Shown here: positions 17,290-26,529 of the stretch, one piece after another
Numbering within the stretch: the first letter of the stretch is position 1
Layout: every line of letters starts with the position of its first letter
Assembly (NCBI GenBank): GCA_910586425.1
Contig: CAJUHL010000013.1
Location: 1-40,674 of the forward strand
Direction: 5' to 3'
Source: an uncultured Bacilli bacterium
Lineage (GTDB): Bacteria > Bacillota_I > Bacilli_A > RF39 > UBA660
Length of the DNA: 40,674 bases
The notes under the pieces: model-generated
What the model was told of the DNA's origin: nothing
Databases searched by the model: none
What the model saw: only the letters and a program-made list of their open reading frames with translations
Position numbers and translations under genes: made by a program

Positions 17290-19383
17290 TTATTCACCCG
17301 ATACCTTTCTATAGGTTTTATGTCCTTTCAATAGTTTTTTAATGCCATGTGGATGTGGAAAGGCAACTGTTAAAATACTAGTTTCTATTCCAACAATTAC
17401 ACCAATTCCAAAGGTTTCATGCATAATTTTCTCACCCATATGATACACAATAGAAGTATCCATATTATTTTCTTTGGGAAGCTGTATTTTGGGTTGTATT
17501 TTATCTTCTGTATCAATATCCAAATCATTTTCATCAATTTCATCAATAAATCGACTTGGCATATTGTAACTCATATCTCCAAAGATGGTTCTTCTTCTTG
17601 CATTGACCAAATGAAGTGTTTTTTTAGCCCTTGTAACAGCTACATAACAAAGTCTTCGTTCTTCTTCAATTTGCTCCATATCCATAAGAGAATTGCTATG
17701 GGGAAAAATTCCTTCCTCCATTCCGATTAAAAAAACATGATCAAATTCAAGCCCTTTGGCAGAATGTACTGTCATAAGGGTTATTACATCTACATTGTTC
17801 TTATGTTCTTCCATATCGGATACAAGACTAATTTCATTCAAAAAGTCTTCTAATGATATAATACCATTTTTTTCCTCAAATGTTTTAGTAATTGTCTTAA
17901 ATTCTTCCAAATTTTCTAATCGAATATCTGCTTCTAATGTTTTTTCATGCTCTAATTCTTCTTTTATACCTGTTTTTTCTAAAATTAAGTCGACGAGTTC
18001 TGTTAAGGAACAATCTATTTTTTGAATGGATTGTATTAAATTTTTAAATGTGAGTAGTTTTCCTTCTGTAATCGCATCAAATAGACTGCTATTTTCACTC
18101 ATTGCTTTTTGTCCTAATGATTCTAATGTTTTTTCTCCAATTCCTCTTTTGGGAACATTGACCACTCGCATAAAAGAAACATCATCATTTGGATTATATA
18201 TTAATTTTAAATAACAAATTAAATCTTTAATTTCTTTTCGGTTATAAAAGTAAAAACTCCCAACTACTTTATAGGGAATATTTTCTTTTAAAAGCATTTC
18301 TTCCACATTTCTTGATTGTGCATTGGTTCGATAAAGTACCGCAATTTCTTTTTCTTTTACACCTTGTTTTCGCAACTTTTCAATTTCATTCATTACATAA
18401 AAGGCTTCATCTTTTTCATTTTCAGCTTTGTGATATTTAATCTTAATACCTTCCTCATTTGACGTCCAAAGTCTTTTTTCTTTTCGTTGTTTGTTATTTT
18501 GAATAATACAATTAGCAACATTCAAAATATTTTTAGTAGAACGATAATTTTCTTCTAATAAAATTACTTTGGTATCTTTGAAATCTTTTTCAAAATTTAA
18601 AATATTTTTATAATTCGCCCCCCGCCATGCATAAATGGCTTGAGAGTCATCTCCTACTACACATATATTTTTATCTTTTGCACTTAACATTTTGGTTAAT
18701 ACATATTGTGCCTCATTGGTATCTTGATATTCATCAATTAAGATATATTCAAATTTTTCTTGGTATTTTTTTAAAATTTCTGGATGAGTTTTAAAAAGTT
18801 CTATTGGTTTCATCAATAAATCATCAAAATCAAAGGAATTGTTTGTTTTTAATTTTTTTTCATACCGTTCATATACTTTGACAACGACTTCTTCATAGGT
18901 GGTAGCTGCATATTTTTCATATTCTTTCGCATTCATGAGTTCATTCTTCGCACCGCTTATTTTATTACGAATGGCTTTGGGATTATATTCCTTTGGGTCA
19001 TAATTTAATTCTTTGATGATTTTTTTGATAATGGTTAAAGTATCATCGCTATCCATTATGGTAAAATTGGGTTTATATCCTAGCACATCATAATTTTCTT
19101 TCATCAACTGTAATCCAAAAGAATGAAATGTAGAAATTTGGATTTTATATGCAATGGGTCCTAACATAGCTAACACACGTTCTTTCATTTCCTGTGCTGC
19201 TTTATTGGTAAAAGTAATTGCTAAAATATGACTTGGACTTATATTTTTTTCTTGCACCAAGTATGCAACACGGGTGGTTAATACTCTTGTTTTGCCACTC
19301 CCTGCTCCAGCAATGACTAAAACTGGTCCTTCTGTTGTAATAACAGCTTCTTTCTGACTTTCATTTAAAAAATCTAAATTCAT
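17290..19383 (-). CDS. pcrA: ATP-dependent DNA helicase PcrA (UvrD/Rep superfamily 1)
   Basis: A 3'-5' helicase for nucleotide excision repair and removal of recombination and replication blocks. The 697 residues carry the SF1A motifs: Walker A GAGSGKT (near residue 26), TFTNKAAQEMKERV (Ia), DEYQDTN (Walker B, near 220), VGDDSQAIYAWRGA (III), EENYRSTKNIL (IV), and LMTVHSAKGLEFDHVFLIG with the later RRLCYVAVTRAKK (V-VI). The ATG overlaps the stop of the upstream ABC transporter by four bases (ATGA), so it is translated as part of the polysaccharide operon. That is unusual, as pcrA normally lies upstream of ligA in its own operon. Confidence 0.97.
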   Translation of the reverse strand: MNLDFLNESQKEAVITTEGPVLVIAGAGSGKTRVLTTRVAYLVQEKNISPSHILAITFTNKAAQEMKERVLAMLGPIAYKIQISTFHSFGLQLMKENYDVLGYKPNFTIMDSDDTLTIIKKIIKELNYDPKEYNPKAIRNKISGAKNELMNAKEYEKYAATTYEEVVVKVYERYEKKLKTNNSFDFDDLLMKPIELFKTHPEILKKYQEKFEYILIDEYQDTNEAQYVLTKMLSAKDKNICVVGDDSQAIYAWRGANYKNILNFEKDFKDTKVILLEENYRSTKNILNVANCIIQNNKQRKEKRLWTSNEEGIKIKYHKAENEKDEAFYVMNEIEKLRKQGVKEKEIAVLYRTNAQSRNVEEMLLKENIPYKVVGSFYFYNRKEIKDLICYLKLIYNPNDDVSFMRVVNVPKRGIGEKTLESLGQKAMSENSSLFDAITEGKLLTFKNLIQSIQKIDCSLTELVDLILEKTGIKEELEHEKTLEADIRLENLEEFKTITKTFEEKNGIISLEDFLNEISLVSDMEEHKNNVDVITLMTVHSAKGLEFDHVFLIGMEEGIFPHSNSLMDMEQIEEERRLCYVAVTRAKKTLHLVNARRRTIFGDMSYNMPSRFIDEIDENDLDIDTEDKIQPKIQLPKENNMDTSIVYHMGEKIMHETFGIGVIVGIETSILTVAFPHPHGIKKLLKGHKTYRKVSGE

Positions 19384-21107
19384 GAAATCACTTCCTCTTG
19401 TGTATATAAATCACGGTAAATTTTTGATGTTTCTAATAACGCTTCATGTGTACCTTCTGCTACTATTTTTCCTTTATCTAATACAAATATTTTGTCACAA
19501 TCTATAATTGTACTTAAACGATGAGCAATTACGATAATCGTTTTATTTTTTCCAATATTTTTTAAGGTATTTTGAATTTTCATTTGTGTTGTATTATCTA
19601 ACGCACTGGTAGCCTCATCTAATAAAATAATAGGTGTATTTTTTACAAGAGCACGCGCTATCGCAAGTCGTTGTTTTTCTCCACCACTAAAGTTTACTCC
19701 GCCTTCTCCAACAATGGTATCGTACTGATTGGGAAGACTTTCTATCCGTTCATCTAAACAAACTAGTTTACAGATTTCTTTCATATCTTTTGTTTTCAAT
19801 TTAGGATTTGCCAACATTAAGTTTTCCTTGATGGTTAAATGAAAGAGATAAGGATTTTGACCAATGACTGCAATATTATTACGAATACTTTCTTCTGTGA
19901 GTTCTGCAATGGAATAATCATCTATATAGATATTTCCTTTCTCTACATCATATAACTTTGATAACAAATTAAATATGGTTGTTTTTCCACTCCCACTCTT
20001 TCCTACGAATGCTACTGTTTGCTTCTCTTCTATTTTAAAATTAATTTTCTTTAAAACATTAGATTCTTGATATCCAAAAGCAACCTGTTCAAATTGGATA
20101 TTACCTGTTAATTTCTTTGGTTTTTTTGTTCCATATTTTTCTTGCTCATAAGTCTCGCTATCCATTAACTCTAGAACCCTTTCGGCGTATAAATTAAATG
20201 TACTTAATTTTTCCGCTAAATTAGATGTATTAATCACAAAAGAATAGATATTGCTACGATACATCCATAGTATTAGGTAGTTAGTAGCCGATAAACTCCC
20301 TTTGATAACCAAATATCCCCCTAATATTAAAAGTAAAAAGGATAATGTTTCCCTTGTAGAATAGTATAGTGCCCAATACAAGTAGGTTTGTTTATTGGTT
20401 TCCAATCTCTTAGCAAAATTTTTTTGAAAGGTATCTTCTACATAGCCTAAATAGGTTGATTTTAAATCTAATAATTTAATATCTTTTGTTCCCTGTACGA
20501 GATTATTCAATACTGTTGTATTTTGTTCATTAATCTTTTTATTTTCTTTTCGTCTTCGCACTAAAACAGAAATACGATATTTTTGAATTAGAAATAAAAT
20601 TAAAATAGCAATTGTATAAAATAGACCTATAGTAGGATGAATCCAATAAACATAGAAAATAATTCCTATGTTTGTAATAATTCCAATCACATAATCTTGA
20701 ATATCGGTAAATAGTTCTGTAATATCACTTGGATCATTTTTGATTCTCTCTAAAAACACACCTGATTCATTTTGATCTAACACTTTACTTTTGATTTTAA
20801 CATAGGCGTTACAAACTTTCATACGGATATTTAAAATAGACCGAAATTTTACACTAGAAAATAAGACATTGGATAGATAGTGAAATAGTTGCATAATCAA
20901 CCTTAACATTAATAGAATGAGTGCTAAAACAATTGCTTTTTCTAAACGCAGTTGTGTAATATACGTTACAATATTGGCATCTATTATTGGTTCTATAAAA
21001 CTCATAGAACTTGTAATAATACCTAAAATTCCAATGAGTATAAACTGCTTACGAAAACCATGAAAAAATATTCTACATTTTATCAAAAAATTATATTTTC
21101 TTTTCAT
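19380..21107 (-). CDS. MsbA-type ABC exporter, ATPase-competent half-transporter
   Basis: Fused membrane and ATPase half-transporter of 575 residues. About six membrane segments occupy residues 20-310. The ATPase domain is intact: Walker A GKSGSGKTT (369-377), Q-loop Gln in VIGQNPYLF (417), signature FSGGEKQRL (473-481), Walker B with Asp497-Glu498 (LLDEATSALD), and His529 in IAHRLST. It shares its N-terminal plan, including the IEPI block at residues 38-41, with the degenerate exporter at 34104-35771. Position inside the polysaccharide locus suggests export or flipping of a lipid-linked glycan or a lipid, but many MsbA-like proteins export drugs or peptides. It overlaps pcrA by four bases. 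Confidence 0.9.
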   Translation of the reverse strand: MKRKYNFLIKCRIFFHGFRKQFILIGILGIITSSMSFIEPIIDANIVTYITQLRLEKAIVLALILLMLRLIMQLFHYLSNVLFSSVKFRSILNIRMKVCNAYVKIKSKVLDQNESGVFLERIKNDPSDITELFTDIQDYVIGIITNIGIIFYVYWIHPTIGLFYTIAILILFLIQKYRISVLVRRRKENKKINEQNTTVLNNLVQGTKDIKLLDLKSTYLGYVEDTFQKNFAKRLETNKQTYLYWALYYSTRETLSFLLLILGGYLVIKGSLSATNYLILWMYRSNIYSFVINTSNLAEKLSTFNLYAERVLELMDSETYEQEKYGTKKPKKLTGNIQFEQVAFGYQESNVLKKINFKIEEKQTVAFVGKSGSGKTTIFNLLSKLYDVEKGNIYIDDYSIAELTEESIRNNIAVIGQNPYLFHLTIKENLMLANPKLKTKDMKEICKLVCLDERIESLPNQYDTIVGEGGVNFSGGEKQRLAIARALVKNTPIILLDEATSALDNTTQMKIQNTLKNIGKNKTIIVIAHRLSTIIDCDKIFVLDKGKIVAEGTHEALLETSKIYRDLYTQEEVIS

Positions 21108-21123
21108 TTTTCACAATAACCTT

Positions 21124-21576
21124 TTATCTTGACTTTCCATCTTGATAATGGTTTAAATGATCTTTTATTATATCAACATTCCCTTTTAAGGCTTTACAAC
21201 TTATTTCACCATTTGTTTTAGCAATATCATACCAAATTCGGCATATATTTACACCTTCAAATAATGTTAACATATCTTCTATTGTTTGGAGATGAAACTC
21301 TGTAGGTTTTTCTGGAAACATAACTAGAATAGATTTTCCTTCTTTTTTAAATGTATCTGGTTGATAAGAAGTCGTATCTAATGTTACGATATTACCACAC
21401 AATACGGAAGATAAGCACATATCTTGTAGTTCTTTACTCGCTAAATATTGCATTTCTCGATTTTCAACATATAATTGTGATTGATTATAGTCATTTTCAG
21501 TGTGCGAAACAATGTCATAACTATTTTGTTTATCTCCATGTACTATTAAATTTTTAAAAATCAATTTTTGAATCAT
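21124..21576 (-). CDS. Unrecognised 150-residue protein in the polysaccharide operon
   Basis: I do not recognise a family. It has no signal peptide or membrane segment. It reads as mixed alpha/beta with SILVMFPEKPTEFHLQTIED and two cysteines near residues 53 and 59. Its ATG overlaps the stop of the GT2 gene by four bases, and the ABC exporter gene follows 16 bases later, so it is firmly in the operon. Being cytoplasmic, it could regulate or assist the glycosyltransferase; that is inference from position only. Confidence 0.65.
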   Translation of the reverse strand: MIQKLIFKNLIVHGDKQNSYDIVSHTENDYNQSQLYVENREMQYLASKELQDMCLSSVLCGNIVTLDTTSYQPDTFKKEGKSILVMFPEKPTEFHLQTIEDMLTLFEGVNICRIWYDIAKTNGEISCKALKGNVDIIKDHLNHYQDGKSR

Positions 21577-22514
21577 ATAGCATCCTCTGTTTCTTTTACA
21601 ATATAAATTGGTCTATTTTTCGTTTCTAAATAGGTTTTGGATAAATATTGCCCCATGATTCCAGTACAGAACAATTGAATGCCACCAACGAAGAAAATAA
21701 TGCAAACGGTAGAAGGCCATCCACCTGTTGGATCTCCAAATATGAGTGTTTTTACTATGATAACAACGATTGCTATAAAAGAAATAATACAAAATAGTAA
21801 ACCAATCACACCCGATAACATCAAAGGCACTGTAGAAAAGGCGGTGATTCCATTTAAGGCATAGATAAATAGTTTCCAGAAAGACCATTTGGTTTCCCCT
21901 GCAACTCTTTCTACATTTTCGTATTCAATCCACTTGGTTTGGAATCCCACAAAGCTAAATAATCCTTTAGAATAACGATTGTATTCTTTCAAGGATAAAA
22001 TAGCATCTACTACTTGTCTTGTCATTAAACGATAATCTCTAGCACCATCTACCATCTCTACTTTTGACATACGATTGATTAATTTATAAAAACATCGTGC
22101 AAAAAAACTACGAATTTTAGGTTCTCCTTTTCTAGTAACTCGCCTTGTTCCTACCGAATCGTAGCCTTCTTTCTGAATCGCATCATACATTTCAATTAAT
22201 AATTTTGGAGGATCTTGTAAATCAGCATCCATTAGCGTAATATAATCTCCCTTGGCATATTCTAATCCTGCATACATTGCAGCTTCTTTTCCAAAATTAC
22301 GGGAAAATGATACATACCTTACGCGCTTGTCTTTTTGATGTAACTCTTTCATCAAATGTAATGTGTTGTCTTTTGAGCCATCATTTACAAATAAAAATTC
22401 AAAATTTAGATAGTCCATTTGTTTGGCTATTTTAGTAATTTCATCGTAAAAATAAGGAATGGTATCTTGTTCATTATAACAAGATACAATAACGGTTAAT
22501 AACTGTTTTTTCAT
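21573..22514 (-). CDS. Polyprenyl-phosphate glycosyltransferase, GT2 (GtrB/DPM1-like)
   Basis: Moves a sugar from a nucleotide donor to undecaprenyl phosphate at the membrane. Residues 1-215 are the GT-A catalytic domain, with VIVSCYNEQDTIPYF at the start and DADLQDPP (DxD type) near residue 90. Two membrane segments follow (about 230-255 and 268-290), and the C-terminal ETKNRPIYIV is typical of the GtrB class. I choose ATG 22514 because AAAGGAGAAG lies just upstream; the longer frame overlaps the previous gene. A GtrA-like flippase is encoded at 25275, which would suit such a product. The sugar cannot be told. Confidence 0.92.
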   Translation of the reverse strand: MKKQLLTVIVSCYNEQDTIPYFYDEITKIAKQMDYLNFEFLFVNDGSKDNTLHLMKELHQKDKRVRYVSFSRNFGKEAAMYAGLEYAKGDYITLMDADLQDPPKLLIEMYDAIQKEGYDSVGTRRVTRKGEPKIRSFFARCFYKLINRMSKVEMVDGARDYRLMTRQVVDAILSLKEYNRYSKGLFSFVGFQTKWIEYENVERVAGETKWSFWKLFIYALNGITAFSTVPLMLSGVIGLLFCIISFIAIVVIIVKTLIFGDPTGGWPSTVCIIFFVGGIQLFCTGIMGQYLSKTYLETKNRPIYIVKETEDAI

Positions 22515-22515
22515 A

Positions 22516-23328
22516 CTAGCTTCTCCTTTTATAAAATAGACTATGGCTGATACAAGTAATGACATTGGCAATCAAGGTAACCCCTAACATCGCAAATGGA
22601 CTTTCATTACATAAATTAAACCACAATATGACTGCAATTGCAAGGAAAATGGTCCATGTAATTTCAAAGAAATAATTATGTTTCTGGTATCTACACATAA
22701 TAAATAGAATATAGGAAATGAGCCAACTAATCGAAATTGCGTCCATTAGATTCATTTTGATGGTTAAAAATAAATATAAAAGTATTTCTATAATAGTCGC
22801 ACATACAACATAAAATATATCTAACATCCTATTTTTTTGTTTATGACAGTCCGTTTTTTCTATATAATCTGTAATCATATTTAACATTTTTTCATTGCCA
22901 AGATGACATGTTTTTGGTTTAAATTGCTTTATTTTTTGAGTGGCTTCTTTTAAATCCTCTACACCATTACAACCAATTAGATATTGTTCCTGCGCAAATC
23001 TTTGAATAATTTGAATCTGATGATCATTTTCATGTTCTCCATACGCCTTTAACCTAGGTACCGCAATTATTCTTTTATTTTGTTTCATCGCATCTAGTAT
23101 GGTTCCAACACCACCATGAGTAATGATATAATCGCTTTTTTCTACATAGTTTAAAAACGCTTTCATGGGAATCATTTTGTGCACTTCCATTACATCAGAT
23201 GTATAATTGGTAGAACCTGCTTGGACAATTACTTTTTCTTTGATAGTACCATCCAATATGAGGTGTTCTACTTCTTTTAATAGTCGTTCAAATTTTTTAT
23301 CTTGTGTTCCAAGTACGACAAATATCAT
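22516..23328 (-). CDS. Alg13/PssE-like glycosyltransferase with an added polytopic C-terminus
   Basis: Residues 1-160 are the catalytic GT-B C-terminal type (GT28): MIFVVLGTQDKKFERLLKEV at the start, then the nucleotide-binding region with ITHGGVGTILDAM near residue 95. This normally pairs with an Alg14/PssD membrane partner, which is exactly the next gene upstream. Unusually, about 105 extra residues follow with three to four hydrophobic segments (DIFYVVCATIIEILLYLFLT and later). Known PssE proteins stop at about 160 residues. The start is ATG 23328, preceded by GGGGTGG. The role is probably transfer of a second sugar to a lipid-linked acceptor. Confidence 0.85.
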   Translation of the reverse strand: MIFVVLGTQDKKFERLLKEVEHLILDGTIKEKVIVQAGSTNYTSDVMEVHKMIPMKAFLNYVEKSDYIITHGGVGTILDAMKQNKRIIAVPRLKAYGEHENDHQIQIIQRFAQEQYLIGCNGVEDLKEATQKIKQFKPKTCHLGNEKMLNMITDYIEKTDCHKQKNRMLDIFYVVCATIIEILLYLFLTIKMNLMDAISISWLISYILFIMCRYQKHNYFFEITWTIFLAIAVILWFNLCNESPFAMLGVTLIANVITCISHSLFYKRRS

Positions 23329-23798
23329 TTGAAAATCCACCCCCCAAACTTGGATTTTGGATATACCTTTAACATACTCTCCCACTGTACAATGAATAAG
23401 TCAGCAAATAAATAGATGAGTCTTCCTGCGGCTGTTTTGTTTTCACTATTTGCAAATGTTTCAATATAAATGACTTTACTACCCATAATTTTGGCGATTG
23501 AGCACATCGGTCCTGCTGTATGAGATCCAGTGGAGATAATATAATCTGGTCTAAAACGTAAATAATGGTATAAACTGATAAAACAATTGGCAAGTAAAAT
23601 AAATGGATAAAGGATCATATTGTGCCTTGTTCCATACAACAAATAAGAGGTCTTTTTGGGATACTTTTCTTTTAAAAATTGGGTTGCGACTGTCTTTTCT
23701 GTCATAAGGTAAGAATCATACTTTGAAAATAAAGGCTCTAATTGTAATAATTCATTGAGATGCCCTCCTTGACTAGAAATCCATAATACTTTTTTCAT
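23325..23798 (-). CDS. Alg14/PssD-like glycosyltransferase membrane partner
   Basis: The N-terminal half of a split GT-B enzyme that recruits the Alg13-like partner to the membrane. Residues 1-15 (KKVLWISSQGGHLNELLQL) give the Alg14 GGHL motif, and PDYIISTGSHTAGPMCSIAK near residue 95 is the partner motif. A hydrophobic stretch (LYPFILLANCFISLYHYL) anchors it. Of 157 residues, normal for PssD. The start ATG 23798 has AAAGGA upstream. The stop overlaps the next ATG by four bases, consistent with making the complex as a pair. Confidence 0.9.
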   Translation of the reverse strand: MKKVLWISSQGGHLNELLQLEPLFSKYDSYLMTEKTVATQFLKEKYPKKTSYLLYGTRHNMILYPFILLANCFISLYHYLRFRPDYIISTGSHTAGPMCSIAKIMGSKVIYIETFANSENKTAAGRLIYLFADLFIVQWESMLKVYPKSKFGGWIFK

Positions 23799-24928
23799 AA
23801 TAAATCCTTTTCTAATAAAGAAACCCATTCATTTTTGATTTCTTTCATTTGATATTTTTCTGCTTTTTTTCTACCATTATCTCCCATAATAATTCTCCTA
23901 TTTTGGTTCTGAATTAACTCACAAATTCGTTTTGCCATTTGTTTCTTATCCCGATTTGGAATCAAATAACCATCCCAATTATTACTGATTAACAAATTGG
24001 CACCTTCTGCACTATCGAATGCAACACAGGGAAGTCCATATGAAAAAGCCTCCAATAATACAATTCCAAAAGATTCTGTCAAAGATGCCATTACATAGAT
24101 AGAGGAGTTGAATAAATGTTGATTGATATAGGTTTTATCCTGAAATCCATGTAATGTCACTGCTTGTTCTAACCCATTCTGCTTTATTTTCTGTTCGATT
24201 AAATCTCGTTCTACTCCATCGCCAATGATATCTAACTTCCATTCGGGATGTTTTTGATGTACGATTTTAAATACATCCATTAAATCTGTATATCCTTTTT
24301 CATGGGATAATCTACCAATAGATATCATTCTTTTTTCCATTCGACTGGATATTTTGCTAGGAATATCCTCGATGGCATTGGGAATATAGATGCAAGGGCA
24401 TTTTATTTTTGATTCATAAAATTCTTTTAATTCTGGTGATACCACGACAAAGGCATCTAATTTTTGAACCGATTGGATTACTTTTTTCGCATACTTTTGG
24501 TTTCCATGAGGGTGGTTATGTTCCCAACCAATTTTATAGGTATTTTTTTTTGCGTACTTTCCTAACCATTTGTTGTGAATATCGCGTGTCGATATTATAA
24601 TATCGCTGTCACAATTTTGAATTGCTTCTATCATTTTTTTCTTTTTCAATTTCAAAATTTGTCTTGCTTTTCGATATTCTTTATATATCTTTAAAATATG
24701 AAAACTTTTTAATGCCTGAAAAAATTCCTGTTGATTGGGTTTCATATCTAATAATAAGTAACGTATTTGAATACATTCATCCAATGAAAATACAGGTTGA
24801 TCATAAAGTTTATAGGTAGAAATAATTTCTACCTCATATTGATCACATAATGCATTCGCAAGCATACTAATACATTTTTCAATTCCACCATAGCCTAGAT
24901 GAAGTGCTAAAATCGTTACTTTTTTCAT
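23795..24928 (-). CDS. Glycosyltransferase family 4
   Basis: Soluble GT-B enzyme of 377 residues, first gene of its operon. It begins KKVTILALHLGYGGIEKCIS, the Gly-rich acceptor loop of GT4. The nucleotide-sugar site is in the second half: ISIGRLSHEKGYTDLMDVF near residue 212 and SLTESFGIVLLEAFSYGLPCV near 287, with the E(x7)E pair. It should add a sugar to the growing repeat. A TTTACT/TATAAT promoter and GGTGAT lie just upstream. The donor and linkage are unknown. The stop overlaps the Alg14-like gene by four bases. Confidence 0.92.
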   Translation of the reverse strand: MKKVTILALHLGYGGIEKCISMLANALCDQYEVEIISTYKLYDQPVFSLDECIQIRYLLLDMKPNQQEFFQALKSFHILKIYKEYRKARQILKLKKKKMIEAIQNCDSDIIISTRDIHNKWLGKYAKKNTYKIGWEHNHPHGNQKYAKKVIQSVQKLDAFVVVSPELKEFYESKIKCPCIYIPNAIEDIPSKISSRMEKRMISIGRLSHEKGYTDLMDVFKIVHQKHPEWKLDIIGDGVERDLIEQKIKQNGLEQAVTLHGFQDKTYINQHLFNSSIYVMASLTESFGIVLLEAFSYGLPCVAFDSAEGANLLISNNWDGYLIPNRDKKQMAKRICELIQNQNRRIIMGDNGRKKAEKYQMKEIKNEWVSLLEKDLL

Positions 24929-24944
24929 CTAAATCACCAAGTTT

Positions 24945-24973
24945 ATTATACGATAAAATACTACATTAGTAAA
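24945..24973 (-). promoter_or_regulatory. Housekeeping promoter of polysaccharide unit B
   Basis: TTTACT, a 17-base spacer and TATAAT on the - strand, with the ATG 17 bases after the -10 box. It opens the run from the GT4 gene to the gene after pcrA. Confidence 0.6.
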
Positions 24974-25237
24974 GGAAGGGAACTGCCTTATTTTCTACTT
25001 TACAAAAAAGAATCTACTGCAATTCTTCTATTTGTTTTACCATCAAATCAATTACTTCAACAATTAGCATATTCTTTTCACCTCATCGATTGCTCCATGC
25101 ATAGATTCTTCACCCCTTAATTTATCTAGTTATTTTTGTTTTTCATACTTTTAAGACATTCATTAATTCTTCTCTTTCAATGATTTCAACTCTACTTATC
25201 ACATAGAGGATTTCTTTTTGATTTCCTTTGGAATAGA
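24974..25237. other. Non-coding stretch with possible gene relics
   Basis: I see no convincing gene. On the - strand there are short open stretches interrupted by stops, for example an 18-residue frame beginning MLIVEVIDLMVKQIEELQ after GAGGTGAAAAGA, and a frame reading GNQKEILYVISRVEIIEREE. They could be remains of a gene between units A and B. No stable RNA fold is apparent. Confidence 0.4.
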
Positions 25238-25266
25238 TAAAAAATAAGAGTTTTTTCTCTTATTTT
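25238..25266 (-). terminator. Intrinsic terminator of polysaccharide unit A
   Basis: AAAATAAGAG (25241-25250) and CTCTTATTTT (25257-25266) form a ten-base perfect stem with T runs on the - strand, just after the GtrA-like gene stop. Confidence 0.85.
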
Positions 25267-25274
25267 ACCGCAAT

Positions 25275-25697
25275 TTATTTTTCAATCAATATCTTTCTAG
25301 TGATAAAATTCCATACCATAACAATGGCAGTGGCCACTAATTTACTGAACATATAATAAATATTTCCAATATCTGTCATCAAATACATCACAAATTGATT
25401 GATGCCAAGACCAATTACACTCAAAATTATAAATACAAGAATTTCTTTGATTGTTTGTTTTTGTCTCACATCAAATACCCAGTAAATACTTGCGATATAA
25501 TTGAAAATTAAAGATATGGAAAAGGAAATTGTGGATGAAATCATATAGTGAATATGGCAAAATTCTGTTAAAACATAAAGGAGACTATAATCAATGAAAA
25601 AGGCAATCACACCGACAACACCAAATTTTAAGACTTGTTCTACTAGATGTTTCATTTTTACTTTATCTGATAATATATCTTTAGTTTTTGTAAGCAT
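25275..25697 (-). CDS. GtrA-like membrane protein (lipid-sugar flippase family)
   Basis: A 140-residue membrane protein with four hydrophobic segments. The landmark blocks are VLKFGVVGVIAFFIDYSLLY near residue 22 and SFSISLIFNYIASIYWVF near 60. GtrA proteins are thought to move undecaprenyl-phosphate sugars made by GtrB-type enzymes across the membrane. A GtrB-like gene is in the neighbouring unit (21573-22514), which supports this. The start lies within the end of the preceding GT2 gene, so the two overlap by 17 bases. It is the last gene of unit A. Confidence 0.88.
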   Translation of the reverse strand: MLTKTKDILSDKVKMKHLVEQVLKFGVVGVIAFFIDYSLLYVLTEFCHIHYMISSTISFSISLIFNYIASIYWVFDVRQKQTIKEILVFIILSVIGLGINQFVMYLMTDIGNIYYMFSKLVATAIVMVWNFITRKILIEK

Positions 25698-26529
25698 ATT
25701 TTCCTTTTATTCCCTTTTTAAAATCATGATATCCCCGGTACATATTTCTTATTTTTCTGTATTTATCTTTTTCAAAGACAAGGACATTCCGAAATGCTCC
25801 TTTTAATCCATTTCGGATAAATTCACAATATTCTGGAAAATCATCATGATACATATCATAAACATAATTGATATTTCTTACAATATAGTATCTTCTAATA
25901 TAATTGTGATTGCTACAAACTAAATTTCTGCCAAGCACATGTTTGATTTTAATATCACCTAATTCATGTTCTAATTCTACATTATTCAAACGAATTACCT
26001 TATAGTGATGCTTATTTAAATTCATTCCATATTCAATATCTATAGAATCAATGAAAAGCCATTCCTTAAATCCACCTATTTGCTGATGTGCTTTTAAATT
26101 TATGATATTTCCAGAAGTCATTACTTCCATAACCTCTTCCACTGCAATATCCGGTTTTACAGCACCACTTTTTGTATTATGCCATGGAGATATTAATCCA
26201 ATATTTTCCGTTTTATTATTTTCTAGATATTGAATTAATGCTTCTAATGTTCCATCCTGAAATCGACTATCTTGATCCATTGTAAGCAACCATTCAAATC
26301 CTTCATTTCTTGCCATTTCAGCGCCTATATTGAGTGCTTTTGCAACCCCCAAATTCTCATGATTTGGGACATATACAATTTTATCCTTTTGAGGTAATAC
26401 ATTATAATTTTCTACCTTTTCTGTATTATCAATCACGTATAATTTTTCTAACACATCTAAATATGATTCAATATTATCTTTCACCTCTTTATCAGGGTGA
26501 TATAACGTTACAATTCCTGCTAATTTCAT
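25681..26529 (-). CDS. Glycosyltransferase family 2, rhamnosyltransferase-like
   Basis: A GT-A enzyme of 282 residues. It starts KLAGIVTLYHPDKEVKDNI and carries the DxD-type motif in LLTMDQDSRF near residue 98, with NHENLGVAKALNIGAEMA between. The opening VTLYHPD and the VIDNTE block are typical of RfbF/RgpB-like rhamnosyltransferases. It would add a sugar, possibly rhamnose, to the polymer in the cytoplasm. It overlaps the stop of the upstream GT gene by four bases (ATGA). The donor sugar cannot be proven from sequence. Confidence 0.9.
   Translation of the reverse strand: MKLAGIVTLYHPDKEVKDNIESYLDVLEKLYVIDNTEKVENYNVLPQKDKIVYVPNHENLGVAKALNIGAEMARNEGFEWLLTMDQDSRFQDGTLEALIQYLENNKTENIGLISPWHNTKSGAVKPDIAVEEVMEVMTSGNIINLKAHQQIGGFKEWLFIDSIDIEYGMNLNKHHYKVIRLNNVELEHELGDIKIKHVLGRNLVCSNHNYIRRYYIVRNINYVYDMYHDDFPEYCEFIRNGLKGAFRNVLVFEKDKYRKIRNMYRGYHDFKKGIKGKYAYKN

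Noticed and set aside
24974..25237. Possible leader RNA or riboswitch
   Set aside because: It lies upstream of the GT4 promoter and downstream of a terminator, so it is outside either transcript, and I see no conserved fold.
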